Of a stretch of DNA of 64,000 nucleotides, positions 26,769 through 35,143 are shown piece after piece. Source of the DNA: Zeaxanthinibacter sp. PT1. GTDB taxonomy: Bacteria > Bacteroidota > Bacteroidia > Flavobacteriales > Flavobacteriaceae. Numbering within the stretch: position 1 is the stretch's first letter; each line of letters starts with the position of its first letter. A program made the position numbers and the translations under genes. The stretch spans positions 620,001-684,000 of the forward strand of contig NZ_JAQPCN010000001.1 of NCBI RefSeq assembly GCF_028464225.1, in the 5' to 3' direction. The notes beneath the pieces are model-generated. The model saw nothing but the letters and a program-made list of their open reading frames with translations, did not search any database and had not been told where the DNA came from.

Positions 26769-28255
26769 AATAATCCTAAGGTTTTTAGGTGGCTATCTAA
26801 CTGGGTTTCCAGGCTGCTTAGCTCCGATTTCAACTTGGTAATTTTCTTTTGCGTAGCCTGAATATCTACAGGCTCCTCTTCCTCAAAGGTGTCCACATAG
26901 CGTGGAATGTTCAGATTGTAGTCATTCTCTTCAATCTCCTCTTGGCTCGCCACATAGCTGTATTTATCTATCGTATCCCAGTTGCTATAAGTGTCATAGA
27001 TTTTCTGGATATGTTCGTGGGTGAGCTGGTTCTGATTCTTCCCGCTTTCATACTCATTACTAGCGTCAATAAACAATACTTCAGTATTTTCCCCTTTATT
27101 CTTGTCAAATACCAGAATACAGGCAGGAATGCCGGTACCAAAAAAAAGGTTTGCCGGAAGACCAATGACGGCTTTCAGCAGATTCTCCTTCATGAACTGC
27201 TTTCTGATTTTCCCTTCCGAACTGCCCCGGAATAACACCCCATGCGGTAATACTACCCCGGCTCGCCCGTGTTCATTCAAGGTTTCAATCATGTGGGTGA
27301 GGAAGGCATAGTCCCCCTTGCTCTTGGGAGGTACGCCACGGTGAAAGCGGTTGTAACGATCGGAGGTGGCATCCTCTGCACCCCATTTGTCCAGGGAGAA
27401 AGGTGGATTCGCTACGACGATATCAAACTTCATCAGGGCATCATTCTCTTTCAGTTTGGGATTGTTCAATGTGTCTCCCCATTCGATATGCGCATTATCC
27501 ATTTCATGCAGGAACATGTTCATTCGCGCAAGGGCCCAGGTACTCCCGTTAATCTCCTGTCCGTTCAGGGAGATGTTCTTCGATCCTACTTCATCGGCTA
27601 CTTTCAACAACAAAGAGCCTGACCCACAGGTGGGGTCACAGACCCGGTCACCGGACTCCGGTTCCACCAGCTTCGCCAGCAGGGTGGACACCTGGGCCGG
27701 GGTATAGAACTCCCCGGCTTTTTTGCCTGCGTCTGAAGCGAAATTCGCAATGAGGTATTCATAGGCGTCCCCAATTACATCATTGCCCTGCAGGTTGGAA
27801 GGTCGCAGATCCAGGCCTTCAAAATCGCCCAAAAGATTTTTCAGTCGCCGGTTCCGGTCTTTGGTCTGCCCCAGATTAGGTTCTGAATTGTAATCGATAT
27901 TCCGGAATACCTTTTCCAGCTTGGAGCGGTTGGCGTCCTCAATATTTTCCAGTGCAATGTTAATCAGCTCCCCTAAATTGTCCGCGTTGCGGTTCTGATA
28001 AAGGTAATCGAATGAACTGTTTGCCGGTACCTGAAAGCGTTCATGGGCCATGGCCCGCTCTACCCGTGAATGATCACCGTTATATTTCTCCATATAAGCC
28101 TGACGCTTTTCCTTATTTACATCAGTAATGTATTTCAGGAAGAGCATGGTGAGGATATAGTCCTTGTATTGGGTAGCATCTATAGTGCCACGGAAGGTGT
28201 CGCAGGCCTTCCAGACTTTTTGATTAATTGTGGCTTGTGTAAGTTTCTGTCCCAT
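26765..28255 (-). CDS. hsdM: Type I restriction modification methylase subunit
   Basis: The 496-residue protein is a standard HsdM N6-adenine methyltransferase. The N-terminal helical domain leads to motif I DPTCGSGSLLLKV near 207-219 (SAM binding) and motif IV NPPF at 283-286 (catalysis), with GVLFRGSSEGKIRK and GLPANLFFGTGIPACIL after it. A C-terminal helix (KKITKLKSELSSLETQ) probably docks to HsdS. It methylates host sites and forms the core of the restriction complex. Confidence 0.95.
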   Translation of the reverse strand: MGQKLTQATINQKVWKACDTFRGTIDATQYKDYILTMLFLKYITDVNKEKRQAYMEKYNGDHSRVERAMAHERFQVPANSSFDYLYQNRNADNLGELINIALENIEDANRSKLEKVFRNIDYNSEPNLGQTKDRNRRLKNLLGDFEGLDLRPSNLQGNDVIGDAYEYLIANFASDAGKKAGEFYTPAQVSTLLAKLVEPESGDRVCDPTCGSGSLLLKVADEVGSKNISLNGQEINGSTWALARMNMFLHEMDNAHIEWGDTLNNPKLKENDALMKFDIVVANPPFSLDKWGAEDATSDRYNRFHRGVPPKSKGDYAFLTHMIETLNEHGRAGVVLPHGVLFRGSSEGKIRKQFMKENLLKAVIGLPANLFFGTGIPACILVFDKNKGENTEVLFIDASNEYESGKNQNQLTHEHIQKIYDTYSNWDTIDKYSYVASQEEIEENDYNLNIPRYVDTFEEEEPVDIQATQKKITKLKSELSSLETQLDSHLKTLGLL

Positions 28256-28259
28256 GTTT

Positions 28260-28814
28260 TTACTTAATGATTTGATTAATCACCCCTTTTTTGAATGTAA
28301 TTCTGGCTTTTAAAATTTGCTGACTCAGAGTAATTTGCTGGTCTAATAAATCTAATAATTGCACGATATGTAGTTGTTTTTTCATTTCAGGTATGGCTAT
28401 TGATATCTGTTCTAATTCTTTTTTAGGGATAGACGTAATGGTTACTCCGGCGCCTATACTTTTTAACTGATGCTGTATACGATCCGAATTTAAATAGGCT
28501 GCTAAGTACTTACCGTGAATCAATTCGGGATTAGTCCTTATAACGTAAAAGAGCGAAGAGGCAACTGCTTTTTCAAATTCCTCCTCATACGCCCAGGCAA
28601 ATATTCGCAATCCTTTCCCAGCCAAAATTACATCATTGGGTTGCAACAAATACTTCTCCTCGCATGGCTCTGACAGGTAACTATTAGAAAATAAGTCTGG
28701 AGTTGCCCATTCACTAAAATGACTTGCCTGCAGATACTTTACTACACCTTGTGAATTGGCCGACAAGTGCGGGCCAAATCGGATCGAAGCAATTTCTCCT
28801 AAAACTTGCATCAT
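28260..28814 (-). CDS. Half-size type I specificity subunit (single TRD)
   Basis: The 184-residue protein has one target-recognition-like domain (VLGEIASIRFGPHL ... GAGVTITSIPKKELEQISIAIP) and one conserved helical segment (QLLDLLDQQITLSQQILKAR, then GVINQIIK). That is exactly half an HsdS. It is the first gene of the operon, 4 bases before hsdM, while a full hsdS lies downstream. It could dimerise into an alternative specificity subunit, exchange domains with the full HsdS, or be a degenerate relic. The frame is intact, which favours a functional product. Confidence 0.75.
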   Translation of the reverse strand: MMQVLGEIASIRFGPHLSANSQGVVKYLQASHFSEWATPDLFSNSYLSEPCEEKYLLQPNDVILAGKGLRIFAWAYEEEFEKAVASSLFYVIRTNPELIHGKYLAAYLNSDRIQHQLKSIGAGVTITSIPKKELEQISIAIPEMKKQLHIVQLLDLLDQQITLSQQILKARITFKKGVINQIIK

Positions 28815-29074
28815 TGATATTATGATTATTTACGTCAAACATAACATATTTTTTTAAAAAGTAGAGCATTTCTAATATTTTATTTTTCCGTAGGGGATTT
28901 CAAATTTCACTATTTGAGTTCTGAAAGTGAATTTCTAAGACGCATTATCAATATCTGCTGTAGGTTTTATCTTTCAATATAGATAAATTTCCTATTTTCA
29001 GCTCATAAAGTAGAATTTAAACTCAATATTTTAAACTCTCTTTCGTTCCTCTTTCACCAAACCAACTAACCAAT
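28815..29074. promoter_or_regulatory. Divergent promoter region between the type I operon and the Hsp70 operon
   Basis: This AT-rich stretch of 260 bases separates two outward-facing operons and must hold both promoters. Candidate -7-like elements (for example TATCTTTC near 28968) are present, but none has a convincing TTTG at the right spacing. No repeat or RNA gene is seen. Confidence 0.4.
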
Positions 29075-31426
29075 ATGAGCGAACTCATTTATCCGGAGAG
29101 GGGTTCTGACCACTCCCTTTCTACAGATAAGACTTGCGTAGGAATTGATTTAGGAACTACTTATAGCTTAATGGCGGTGGTAAATTCCGAAAACGTAGAT
29201 TTCTCTCGCAGCAACAAAATCCCCGTGCAATTTGCTCGTATACCTCAACACAGTCCCTTTGAACATCAACCCACCATCGAAGATGAAAAGGTCGCTTCTA
29301 TCGTAGCCATTCACGATGGCAGACCATTTGTAGGTAACAATTTATATCATCTTAAAGGTCATCCGGATTTTCAGTATAGAAGAAATATTTTTTATCACTG
29401 GAAAACCGAAATGGGAGTTGATCATCACCCCATGTATCCTAATGCAATAATTGATAAACTGGATATGCCCTATAAAGTGGCCGGTGGAATCCTCAAGTAT
29501 ATGAAGGTTAACTATGGCGTTACTGTGGACCAGCAATTGGGAAACGCTGTTATAACGGTCCCTGCTTCCTTTCAGGTAAGCCAGCGCAAAGATACGCTCA
29601 AAGCAGCTGAAATGGCCGGGATTACAACTGAGTCAAATATGCTTATAGATGAGCCCAATGCTGCTTTTTTGGGGTATTTTAATCGGCTATCAGAATCGGA
29701 CAAACAAAATTGGGCTTCGCGAGTTAAAAATCAGAATGTTCTTGTCATCGATTTTGGCGGTGGAACTTTAGATCTTTCGCTATTAAATGTAGACTTCAGA
29801 AAAGACACCGGCATAACCATAAGCAATAGGGCCATCTCCCGGTATAATGATTTAGGAGGACAGGATTTTGACATGATCATTGCAGAAGAATATTTATTCT
29901 CTCAGGCCGCTGCTAAAATAGAGTCTTTAGAGGGTTATGACATGACCGAAGTACAACAATCCTTACTTCCACAATTAGCCATCATTGCAGAAGATCTCAA
30001 GAAAAAGCTTTCGGATCAAATTGCCCTAAAGGCTGTAGAACAAGATGCCACTGCTCTTGATCTAAGTGCTATTCAGGTAAGTCGGGAAGACAATATTCTT
30101 GTTTTAAATAATGAACAGGTAGATCTGGGTAGAATCTCCTTGAATGGGGAACAGTTTGAAACCCTATTTAAAAAAATCTTCACGGGTAAAACATATAAAT
30201 TCAAATACCAAGATAAAACCATACGAACCATCAGTGCCTCGATTAATGAAATTCTTGACAAATCCGAGTTGCCGTTAGATGAAGTACATTTTGCCCTCAT
30301 GGTAGGCGGGAGTAGTTTAAATCCATTCCTAGCGCCTTACTGCAGCCAAAAATTACATTCCGCTGAAATTCTAAGCAGTCATGAACCAGACAAATTAGTG
30401 GCAGAGGGAGCTGCGGTATATTCATACTTTTTGCACGTACACCATATTTCATTGATTAGTCCAATTACTAGTGAAACCTTGGGAGTCCGTTTAAAAGGAA
30501 ATCGCTTTTTTCCACTGATCGAACGTGGTCAATCGCTTCCCCAGGACATCTGTTTCCCAGAGTTTAAGCTGCAAAATAATTTACAATCAGAGGTGGTCAT
30601 ACCTGTGTGCATTAATGAGGCAGCTTACCTCGTAGGGGAGATCAGATATGAATTAGATCGGTTTTATGATATCAATACATCGATAAAACTGAAAGCAAGT
30701 GTTACTGCAGACAAGGTGTTCTGTTTACAAGTTTATATTGACGAATGTCTCCTGGGTGATGCAGAGTTTGATAACCCGTATGCTATTGGACAGCTTTCGG
30801 AAGATGAGTTAAAAGTATATAAGCGAAAGTCAGAAATGCACACCGCCATTCAAAACAAACAGACTAAAAAAGAGAGGATGGCTTTACGGGATTTGATTTG
30901 GTTACACAATGAGGTAAATAATCATCAGGGAACCTTGGAAAGCTGTGAAAAATATTTGCTGCGTTTTGACGATCAGGACCCTTATGTATGGAACATGAAA
31001 TATATTGCTAATTCCAGACTTGGTCGAAGGCAAGCCGCCTTAAATGCCTTAGAAAAAGCGATCGAAATTGAACCTAATGTACCATCCATACGCTATAATT
31101 ACTCCTTGATACTCGAAAAGGAAGATCCGAAGAGGGCATTGGAGTATTTGAATAATCTGGAACCTTCATTAAAGCATGATGAAAGCATTCGCATCAAGCA
31201 AGTTTTGTTAAAGCTTAAGTGCGATATTCCTTGTGAAATTGAAGTGCAAGAAATTATCCGGAAATACCATACAAATCCGCTTATCTTTTCAGACCACACC
31301 AAACGAGTTATGTTACCCGCCATATTTAAGCATGCGGGGGAATCATATTCATATATCTCTCCCAAAGTCAAAAAGCAAAAAGATGACGAAGGAAAATATA
31401 TAGATACTAAAAACTTACCAATTTAA
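29075..31426 (+). CDS. Hsp70/DnaK-like ATPase with C-terminal TPR region
   Basis: The first ~410 residues are an Hsp70-type actin-fold ATPase: VGIDLGTTYSLMAVV near 22-36 (phosphate 1), VIDFGGGTLDLSLL near 224-237 (phosphate 2), LMVGGSSLNPFL (adenosine motif). A divergent substrate-binding-like beta segment follows (ETLGVRLKGNRFFPLIERGQ, which resembles the DnaK ETLG start). The DnaK lid is replaced from about 590 by a helical TPR-like region (NNHQGTLESCEKYLLRFDDQ, RRQAALNALEKAIEIEP). The total of 783 residues is longer than DnaK. It is the first gene of an operon with an SF1 helicase 2 bases downstream. A housekeeping chaperone is unlikely given this context; sensing or client-gated control of the helicase is inferred. 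Confidence 0.88.
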   Translation: MSELIYPERGSDHSLSTDKTCVGIDLGTTYSLMAVVNSENVDFSRSNKIPVQFARIPQHSPFEHQPTIEDEKVASIVAIHDGRPFVGNNLYHLKGHPDFQYRRNIFYHWKTEMGVDHHPMYPNAIIDKLDMPYKVAGGILKYMKVNYGVTVDQQLGNAVITVPASFQVSQRKDTLKAAEMAGITTESNMLIDEPNAAFLGYFNRLSESDKQNWASRVKNQNVLVIDFGGGTLDLSLLNVDFRKDTGITISNRAISRYNDLGGQDFDMIIAEEYLFSQAAAKIESLEGYDMTEVQQSLLPQLAIIAEDLKKKLSDQIALKAVEQDATALDLSAIQVSREDNILVLNNEQVDLGRISLNGEQFETLFKKIFTGKTYKFKYQDKTIRTISASINEILDKSELPLDEVHFALMVGGSSLNPFLAPYCSQKLHSAEILSSHEPDKLVAEGAAVYSYFLHVHHISLISPITSETLGVRLKGNRFFPLIERGQSLPQDICFPEFKLQNNLQSEVVIPVCINEAAYLVGEIRYELDRFYDINTSIKLKASVTADKVFCLQVYIDECLLGDAEFDNPYAIGQLSEDELKVYKRKSEMHTAIQNKQTKKERMALRDLIWLHNEVNNHQGTLESCEKYLLRFDDQDPYVWNMKYIANSRLGRRQAALNALEKAIEIEPNVPSIRYNYSLILEKEDPKRALEYLNNLEPSLKHDESIRIKQVLLKLKCDIPCEIEVQEIIRKYHTNPLIFSDHTKRVMLPAIFKHAGESYSYISPKVKKQKDDEGKYIDTKNLPI

Positions 31427-31428
31427 TT

Positions 31429-32553
31429 ATGTTCCTAGTACCCTATAATCAACTATCACCAGACCAGAAAAGCATCATCCGTAGAATTTCCAGGGAAAAG
31501 CAAAATCTGTTTGTAGAAGGTCCTCCGGGATCTGGGAAGACACTTATCAGTCTTTACACACTCCGAGATATTATCCAAGAAACGAGTATACGCCCTTTGC
31601 TGCTGATGTACAATCACAGTCTTTACGGGTATTTAAAAACAGCGATGGAAGCCCTAGATATTACTGATAATATAACCATTGCCACTAAGGATAAATTTTT
31701 CTGGGATCTTGGTAAATATCACGGCGTGCGTTACGAATGGGACGAACCTTATGATCGAAAGTACGGTCAAATACTACAGCAGTTAAATAGAATAGATTTA
31801 ACCAAGCAATATGATATTACAGTGGTAGACGAGGTACAGGATTTGCGACCTGATGAATGGAAGCTAGTGCAAAAACTTTCTCATCGCATAACTTCTTTGG
31901 GAGATTTTAACCAAGGCGTCTATGAAACTAAGTTAGATCGTGGTCAGGTGGTTGGAAACGGAATGGAAGCCCAGCTATCTGAAATTTTTCGTTTTCATAA
32001 AAATATCGCGAAGCTTGCAAATGCCTTTTCACGAAAAAAAGGGAATTTAGAGGGCCAGGTTACTAAAACCTCTGCACAACAGCCAAAAATCCTCGATGTT
32101 CAAGCCTCTAGAAAAGTTGATACCGTTTCTGAAATACTAGACAGCCTTAAGCAAAATAGACAGCGAATAGGAATAATTTGTCCGGACAAACAAGTTCTTC
32201 AAGAACTTTCCAACGCATTAAAACAAAAAGGCGTGGAGCATAATTATTATATCAGGAATAAGGATTTAAGAGACCATGATTTCCAATCTAATACACCTCT
32301 GTTAATTACAAGTTTTAGCGCCAAGGGACTGGAGTTTGAGCATGTGATCATTTACGGCTTTAGTCAACATAATTCTCTTGTTAAGGGCTTACGATCTGAA
32401 GGAAGACTGAATGATGTTATTTATGTAAGCCTAACCAGAACAAACTCTAATCTTTACTTAATAAATACCCCCGATACCATTCCCGAATTGAAAAATCTAA
32501 AAGTTGAAAAGGAGGTAAATCCATCCGATTTTGATATTGATGATCTTTTCTAA
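31429..32553 (+). CDS. Compact SF1 (UvrD-like) helicase/ATPase
   Basis: The 374-residue protein contains Walker A EGPPGSGKT at 30-38, DEVQD at 134-138, SLGDFNQGVYE as the sensor motif, QLSEIFRFHKNIAKLANAF, then LLITSFSAKGLEFEHVIIYG and VIYVSLTRTNSNLYLI, the full late SF1 set. It lacks the large 1B/2B insertions of UvrD and Rep, so it is a minimal motor. The ORF ends with an acidic tail (NPSDFDIDDLF). It starts 2 bases after the Hsp70 stop and is followed 9 bases later by the ATG of the unknown third gene, giving a tight three-gene operon. Confidence 0.85.
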   Translation: MFLVPYNQLSPDQKSIIRRISREKQNLFVEGPPGSGKTLISLYTLRDIIQETSIRPLLLMYNHSLYGYLKTAMEALDITDNITIATKDKFFWDLGKYHGVRYEWDEPYDRKYGQILQQLNRIDLTKQYDITVVDEVQDLRPDEWKLVQKLSHRITSLGDFNQGVYETKLDRGQVVGNGMEAQLSEIFRFHKNIAKLANAFSRKKGNLEGQVTKTSAQQPKILDVQASRKVDTVSEILDSLKQNRQRIGIICPDKQVLQELSNALKQKGVEHNYYIRNKDLRDHDFQSNTPLLITSFSAKGLEFEHVIIYGFSQHNSLVKGLRSEGRLNDVIYVSLTRTNSNLYLINTPDTIPELKNLKVEKEVNPSDFDIDDLF

Positions 32554-32562
32554 TTGCTGTAT

Positions 32563-34374
32563 ATGACCAACTCAGAACTTTACATTAGTCTTCAGGAAGC
32601 TGAATTTCTGTCCTTTCAAAAAATATTAATTGTACCCCTTCATCGTGTCAATGTGGCCAAGCGACAGAAAGAATGGAGCATAAAAATAAAATTTCTACCA
32701 GGCAGTTCTTTAGAAAATAAAGGTAATCTTATCATTTTCAGAAACGCTGTTCTCCTGTATGAAATTCCTGAAAAAGAAGAGACTCTCTTTACTCAACATT
32801 ACTGTATACCCAAGGGTTTGTTAAGCTTTAAAGATGTAAAAGTCCGAGATGTGGAGGTAAACGAAAGTTCAAACGCACCTTCATTAGCTCTTTCTATAGC
32901 AGAAGGAGAAAAAGATGTAATTACTGAGCATTATGGCAAAATAAATAATGCGGTGACACAGCTTTACAGACTAGCACTAGACAATATCGATTACAAAAAG
33001 AATTTTCCTGACTGGTATCAGCATTTGTTAAATTGGAGACCCCTACATAGAAATTTAATTATCGCTTTAGTGAAAAGCAATCAATTCCCTTCATTGGATC
33101 TCCCGGTTGTAAAGCCTAATTATTTCTATCGCTATGCCTGGTTTGGAAAGTTCTTTAAAGAACAAGCGATTCAGCTAGGGGGAGGAGAATATTCAAAAGA
33201 AGAAATACATAAAATTAGTGATTGGTTAAAGCAATTTCTAGATGTTATGGCTATAAACGACATCAAGATAGCATTAACCAACCCTCCGGAATTAGTTGCT
33301 GAAGCGATTGATTTATTTCTGGGTTATTATATCGCCATAACAACTGTAGAAGAATATCCTTATGATAGTTTTCTAAACAATGTCCAAGCGATTTATAATA
33401 AATGGACCGGCAAACCCTGGGGGCTAGGAATATTATGGGCGGTTTTTTTCCGCTCCCTTTACGAAGATAGACTTACTTACATCCACCCTATAAATTCGCT
33501 CCGTACGGAAGTATTAAAAATCGATCATGAATTGTATTCTTTAATGGAATCTGAAGCTAATGAAAATGAATTTTCGGCAATACCCATAGTAGATATGGAT
33601 TTTGAGATTAAAGAGCAGGTAAGTGAATATCTTCAACTCAGAGAAGGATCTAAGTCATCGCCTGATTTAGTTGAAAAAGAAAAAATAGTGTCACTATTCT
33701 GTTCCAAACTTTGGAAGCCAGGACTGTCATCCCTTGGGTTTGAGGTACGTTCAGAACACGATTCACTTTTTAAGCATGCTAATACATGTTTTATTAAAAA
33801 TGGCAGCATTCATCTGAAGGAGGTATCTGACCAGGCAAGGGTGACCTATTATTGCTATCCAGACTCTCCACTACTCAATACTTTAAAAAAGAAGAAGATT
33901 AATGCTCAGCCATTGGATAAACTAATTAATAAGTCTAAGCGCGTTTTAGTGGGGTTTCTTTCTGAAAGTAATTTTAAAGGAGAATTAATAAACATATACT
34001 CTGAGGTCCTCAATGCTATAAAGGATCATAAGATAGAACGTATCATAATGGTATGGCTTCGTCATTCCGAGGCAGAAGAGTTGCAGACTACTGATTTTGA
34101 TTTGGAGAAAAGAAAATGGACTCAGCAGTTCCAAACAATATTTGCAGGGATTCCAATAGACCTTTTGGTTAAAAATGAGAGTGTTCAAAAAGATTTGGAA
34201 ATAAAAAGAAATCTTAAACACTTACTCGGCAGCTACAAGATTAATCAACTAGAAGTGATCGACGAAAATTTTGACGAGGAGAAAGCTGCTTGGTTGCTCC
34301 AAATTAATACGGAATATTTTATTACAGAAGACGGTATAGAGAATTATATGTTCTTGAATTCAGCTCCTGCTTAA
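32563..34374 (+). CDS. Unknown 603-residue protein, third gene of the Hsp70-helicase operon
   Basis: The ATG at 32563 is chosen over a TTG three codons earlier. The N-terminal ~130 residues look beta-rich (IISLQEAEF-like start, LLYEIPEKEETLF). The middle (about 150-300) is helical with several Trp (DWYQHLLNWRPLHRNLI, KWTGKPWGLGILWAVFFRSLY). The C-terminus has an alternating pattern like a Rossmann-type or PLD/TIR-like alpha/beta fold (RVLVGFLSESNFKGELINIY, KIERIIMVWLRHSEAEEL). No catalytic motif was recognised. It is probably the effector or the specificity partner of the operon, but that is inference. No signal peptide or membrane segment is clear. Confidence 0.75.
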   Translation: MTNSELYISLQEAEFLSFQKILIVPLHRVNVAKRQKEWSIKIKFLPGSSLENKGNLIIFRNAVLLYEIPEKEETLFTQHYCIPKGLLSFKDVKVRDVEVNESSNAPSLALSIAEGEKDVITEHYGKINNAVTQLYRLALDNIDYKKNFPDWYQHLLNWRPLHRNLIIALVKSNQFPSLDLPVVKPNYFYRYAWFGKFFKEQAIQLGGGEYSKEEIHKISDWLKQFLDVMAINDIKIALTNPPELVAEAIDLFLGYYIAITTVEEYPYDSFLNNVQAIYNKWTGKPWGLGILWAVFFRSLYEDRLTYIHPINSLRTEVLKIDHELYSLMESEANENEFSAIPIVDMDFEIKEQVSEYLQLREGSKSSPDLVEKEKIVSLFCSKLWKPGLSSLGFEVRSEHDSLFKHANTCFIKNGSIHLKEVSDQARVTYYCYPDSPLLNTLKKKKINAQPLDKLINKSKRVLVGFLSESNFKGELINIYSEVLNAIKDHKIERIIMVWLRHSEAEELQTTDFDLEKRKWTQQFQTIFAGIPIDLLVKNESVQKDLEIKRNLKHLLGSYKINQLEVIDENFDEEKAAWLLQINTEYFITEDGIENYMFLNSAPA

Positions 34375-34448
34375 ATTTCCCAAGCGTGGTAGACATTGCT
34401 TAATTAAATTGGTATATAGAGAATTTTAAAGTAGTATTTACATTCAAC

Positions 34449-35132
34449 ATGCTTAATAAAAACAATATACAACCAACTAACTGGAAACTCTCAAAGTCTA
34501 CTTTTCTGAAGGGAAACCAATGTGTTAAGGCTTTATACCTCAATAAGCATCACTGGAATGAGGGTACACCTCCGACGGCAGAACAGCAAGAATTATTTAA
34601 TAGAGGCCGGAAATTTGAAGCAAAGTTTCGCTCGGAATTTTTTGGTCAACAGGTCGATATAACAAAGGTTTTAGGAAAGAATTTCAAGTACTATAAAGGG
34701 TATACAGAGGAATATCTTATAAAGCATGACAAGGGTATACTTTTCGAGGCCACCTTTATTGAAGATGAAGTTATGGTAATGGTGGATGTTTTAAAAAAAA
34801 ATCAAAATAATAGTTATGACATTTTTGAAGTTAAGCTGCATACAGAATTAACCCAAGTAGTTTGGGAGGATTTGGCCATTCAAAATTATGTACTTCAAAA
34901 GGCGCTGGGAGATAAAATTAATTCTTTTCATATAGTGTATCGAAGTTCAGAAGGAGAATATATTATTAGAGAAGTTCGGGAAGAACTCAAAAATCTTGAA
35001 CTGAATATATCTGAACTCTTGGAAAACTATAAGTCCATCCTCCAGCAAAAAGAGATTCCGGATAAGGAAATGGGAGCTCAATGTGAGTCACCTTATCCCT
35101 GTAATTTCAGAGAATTCTGCTCTCAATTCTAA
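34449..35132 (+). CDS. Cas4/DUF2779-like Fe-S PD-(D/E)xK nuclease candidate
   Basis: The 227-residue protein starts with LSKSTFLKGNQCVKALYL, typical of DUF2779/Cas4-like proteins, with Cys25. The nuclease core gives MVDVLKK (Asp113) and IFEVKLH (Glu127, Lys129). The C-terminus has CESPYPCNFREFC with Cys212, Cys218 and Cys224. Cys25 plus these three is the Fe-S cluster arrangement of Cas4 and AddB nucleases. There is no CRISPR array or other cas gene in the window. It lies 74 bases after the 603-residue gene on the same strand, so it may belong to that operon, and it is convergent with the DUF488/dual-OB operon. Confidence 0.78.
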   Translation: MLNKNNIQPTNWKLSKSTFLKGNQCVKALYLNKHHWNEGTPPTAEQQELFNRGRKFEAKFRSEFFGQQVDITKVLGKNFKYYKGYTEEYLIKHDKGILFEATFIEDEVMVMVDVLKKNQNNSYDIFEVKLHTELTQVVWEDLAIQNYVLQKALGDKINSFHIVYRSSEGEYIIREVREELKNLELNISELLENYKSILQQKEIPDKEMGAQCESPYPCNFREFCSQF

Positions 35133-35143
35133 TATTTTAGCAT

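Noticed and set aside
34449-35132. Cas4-like gene as evidence for a CRISPR-Cas locus
   Set aside because: No direct repeats with regular spacers and no other cas gene are present in the window.
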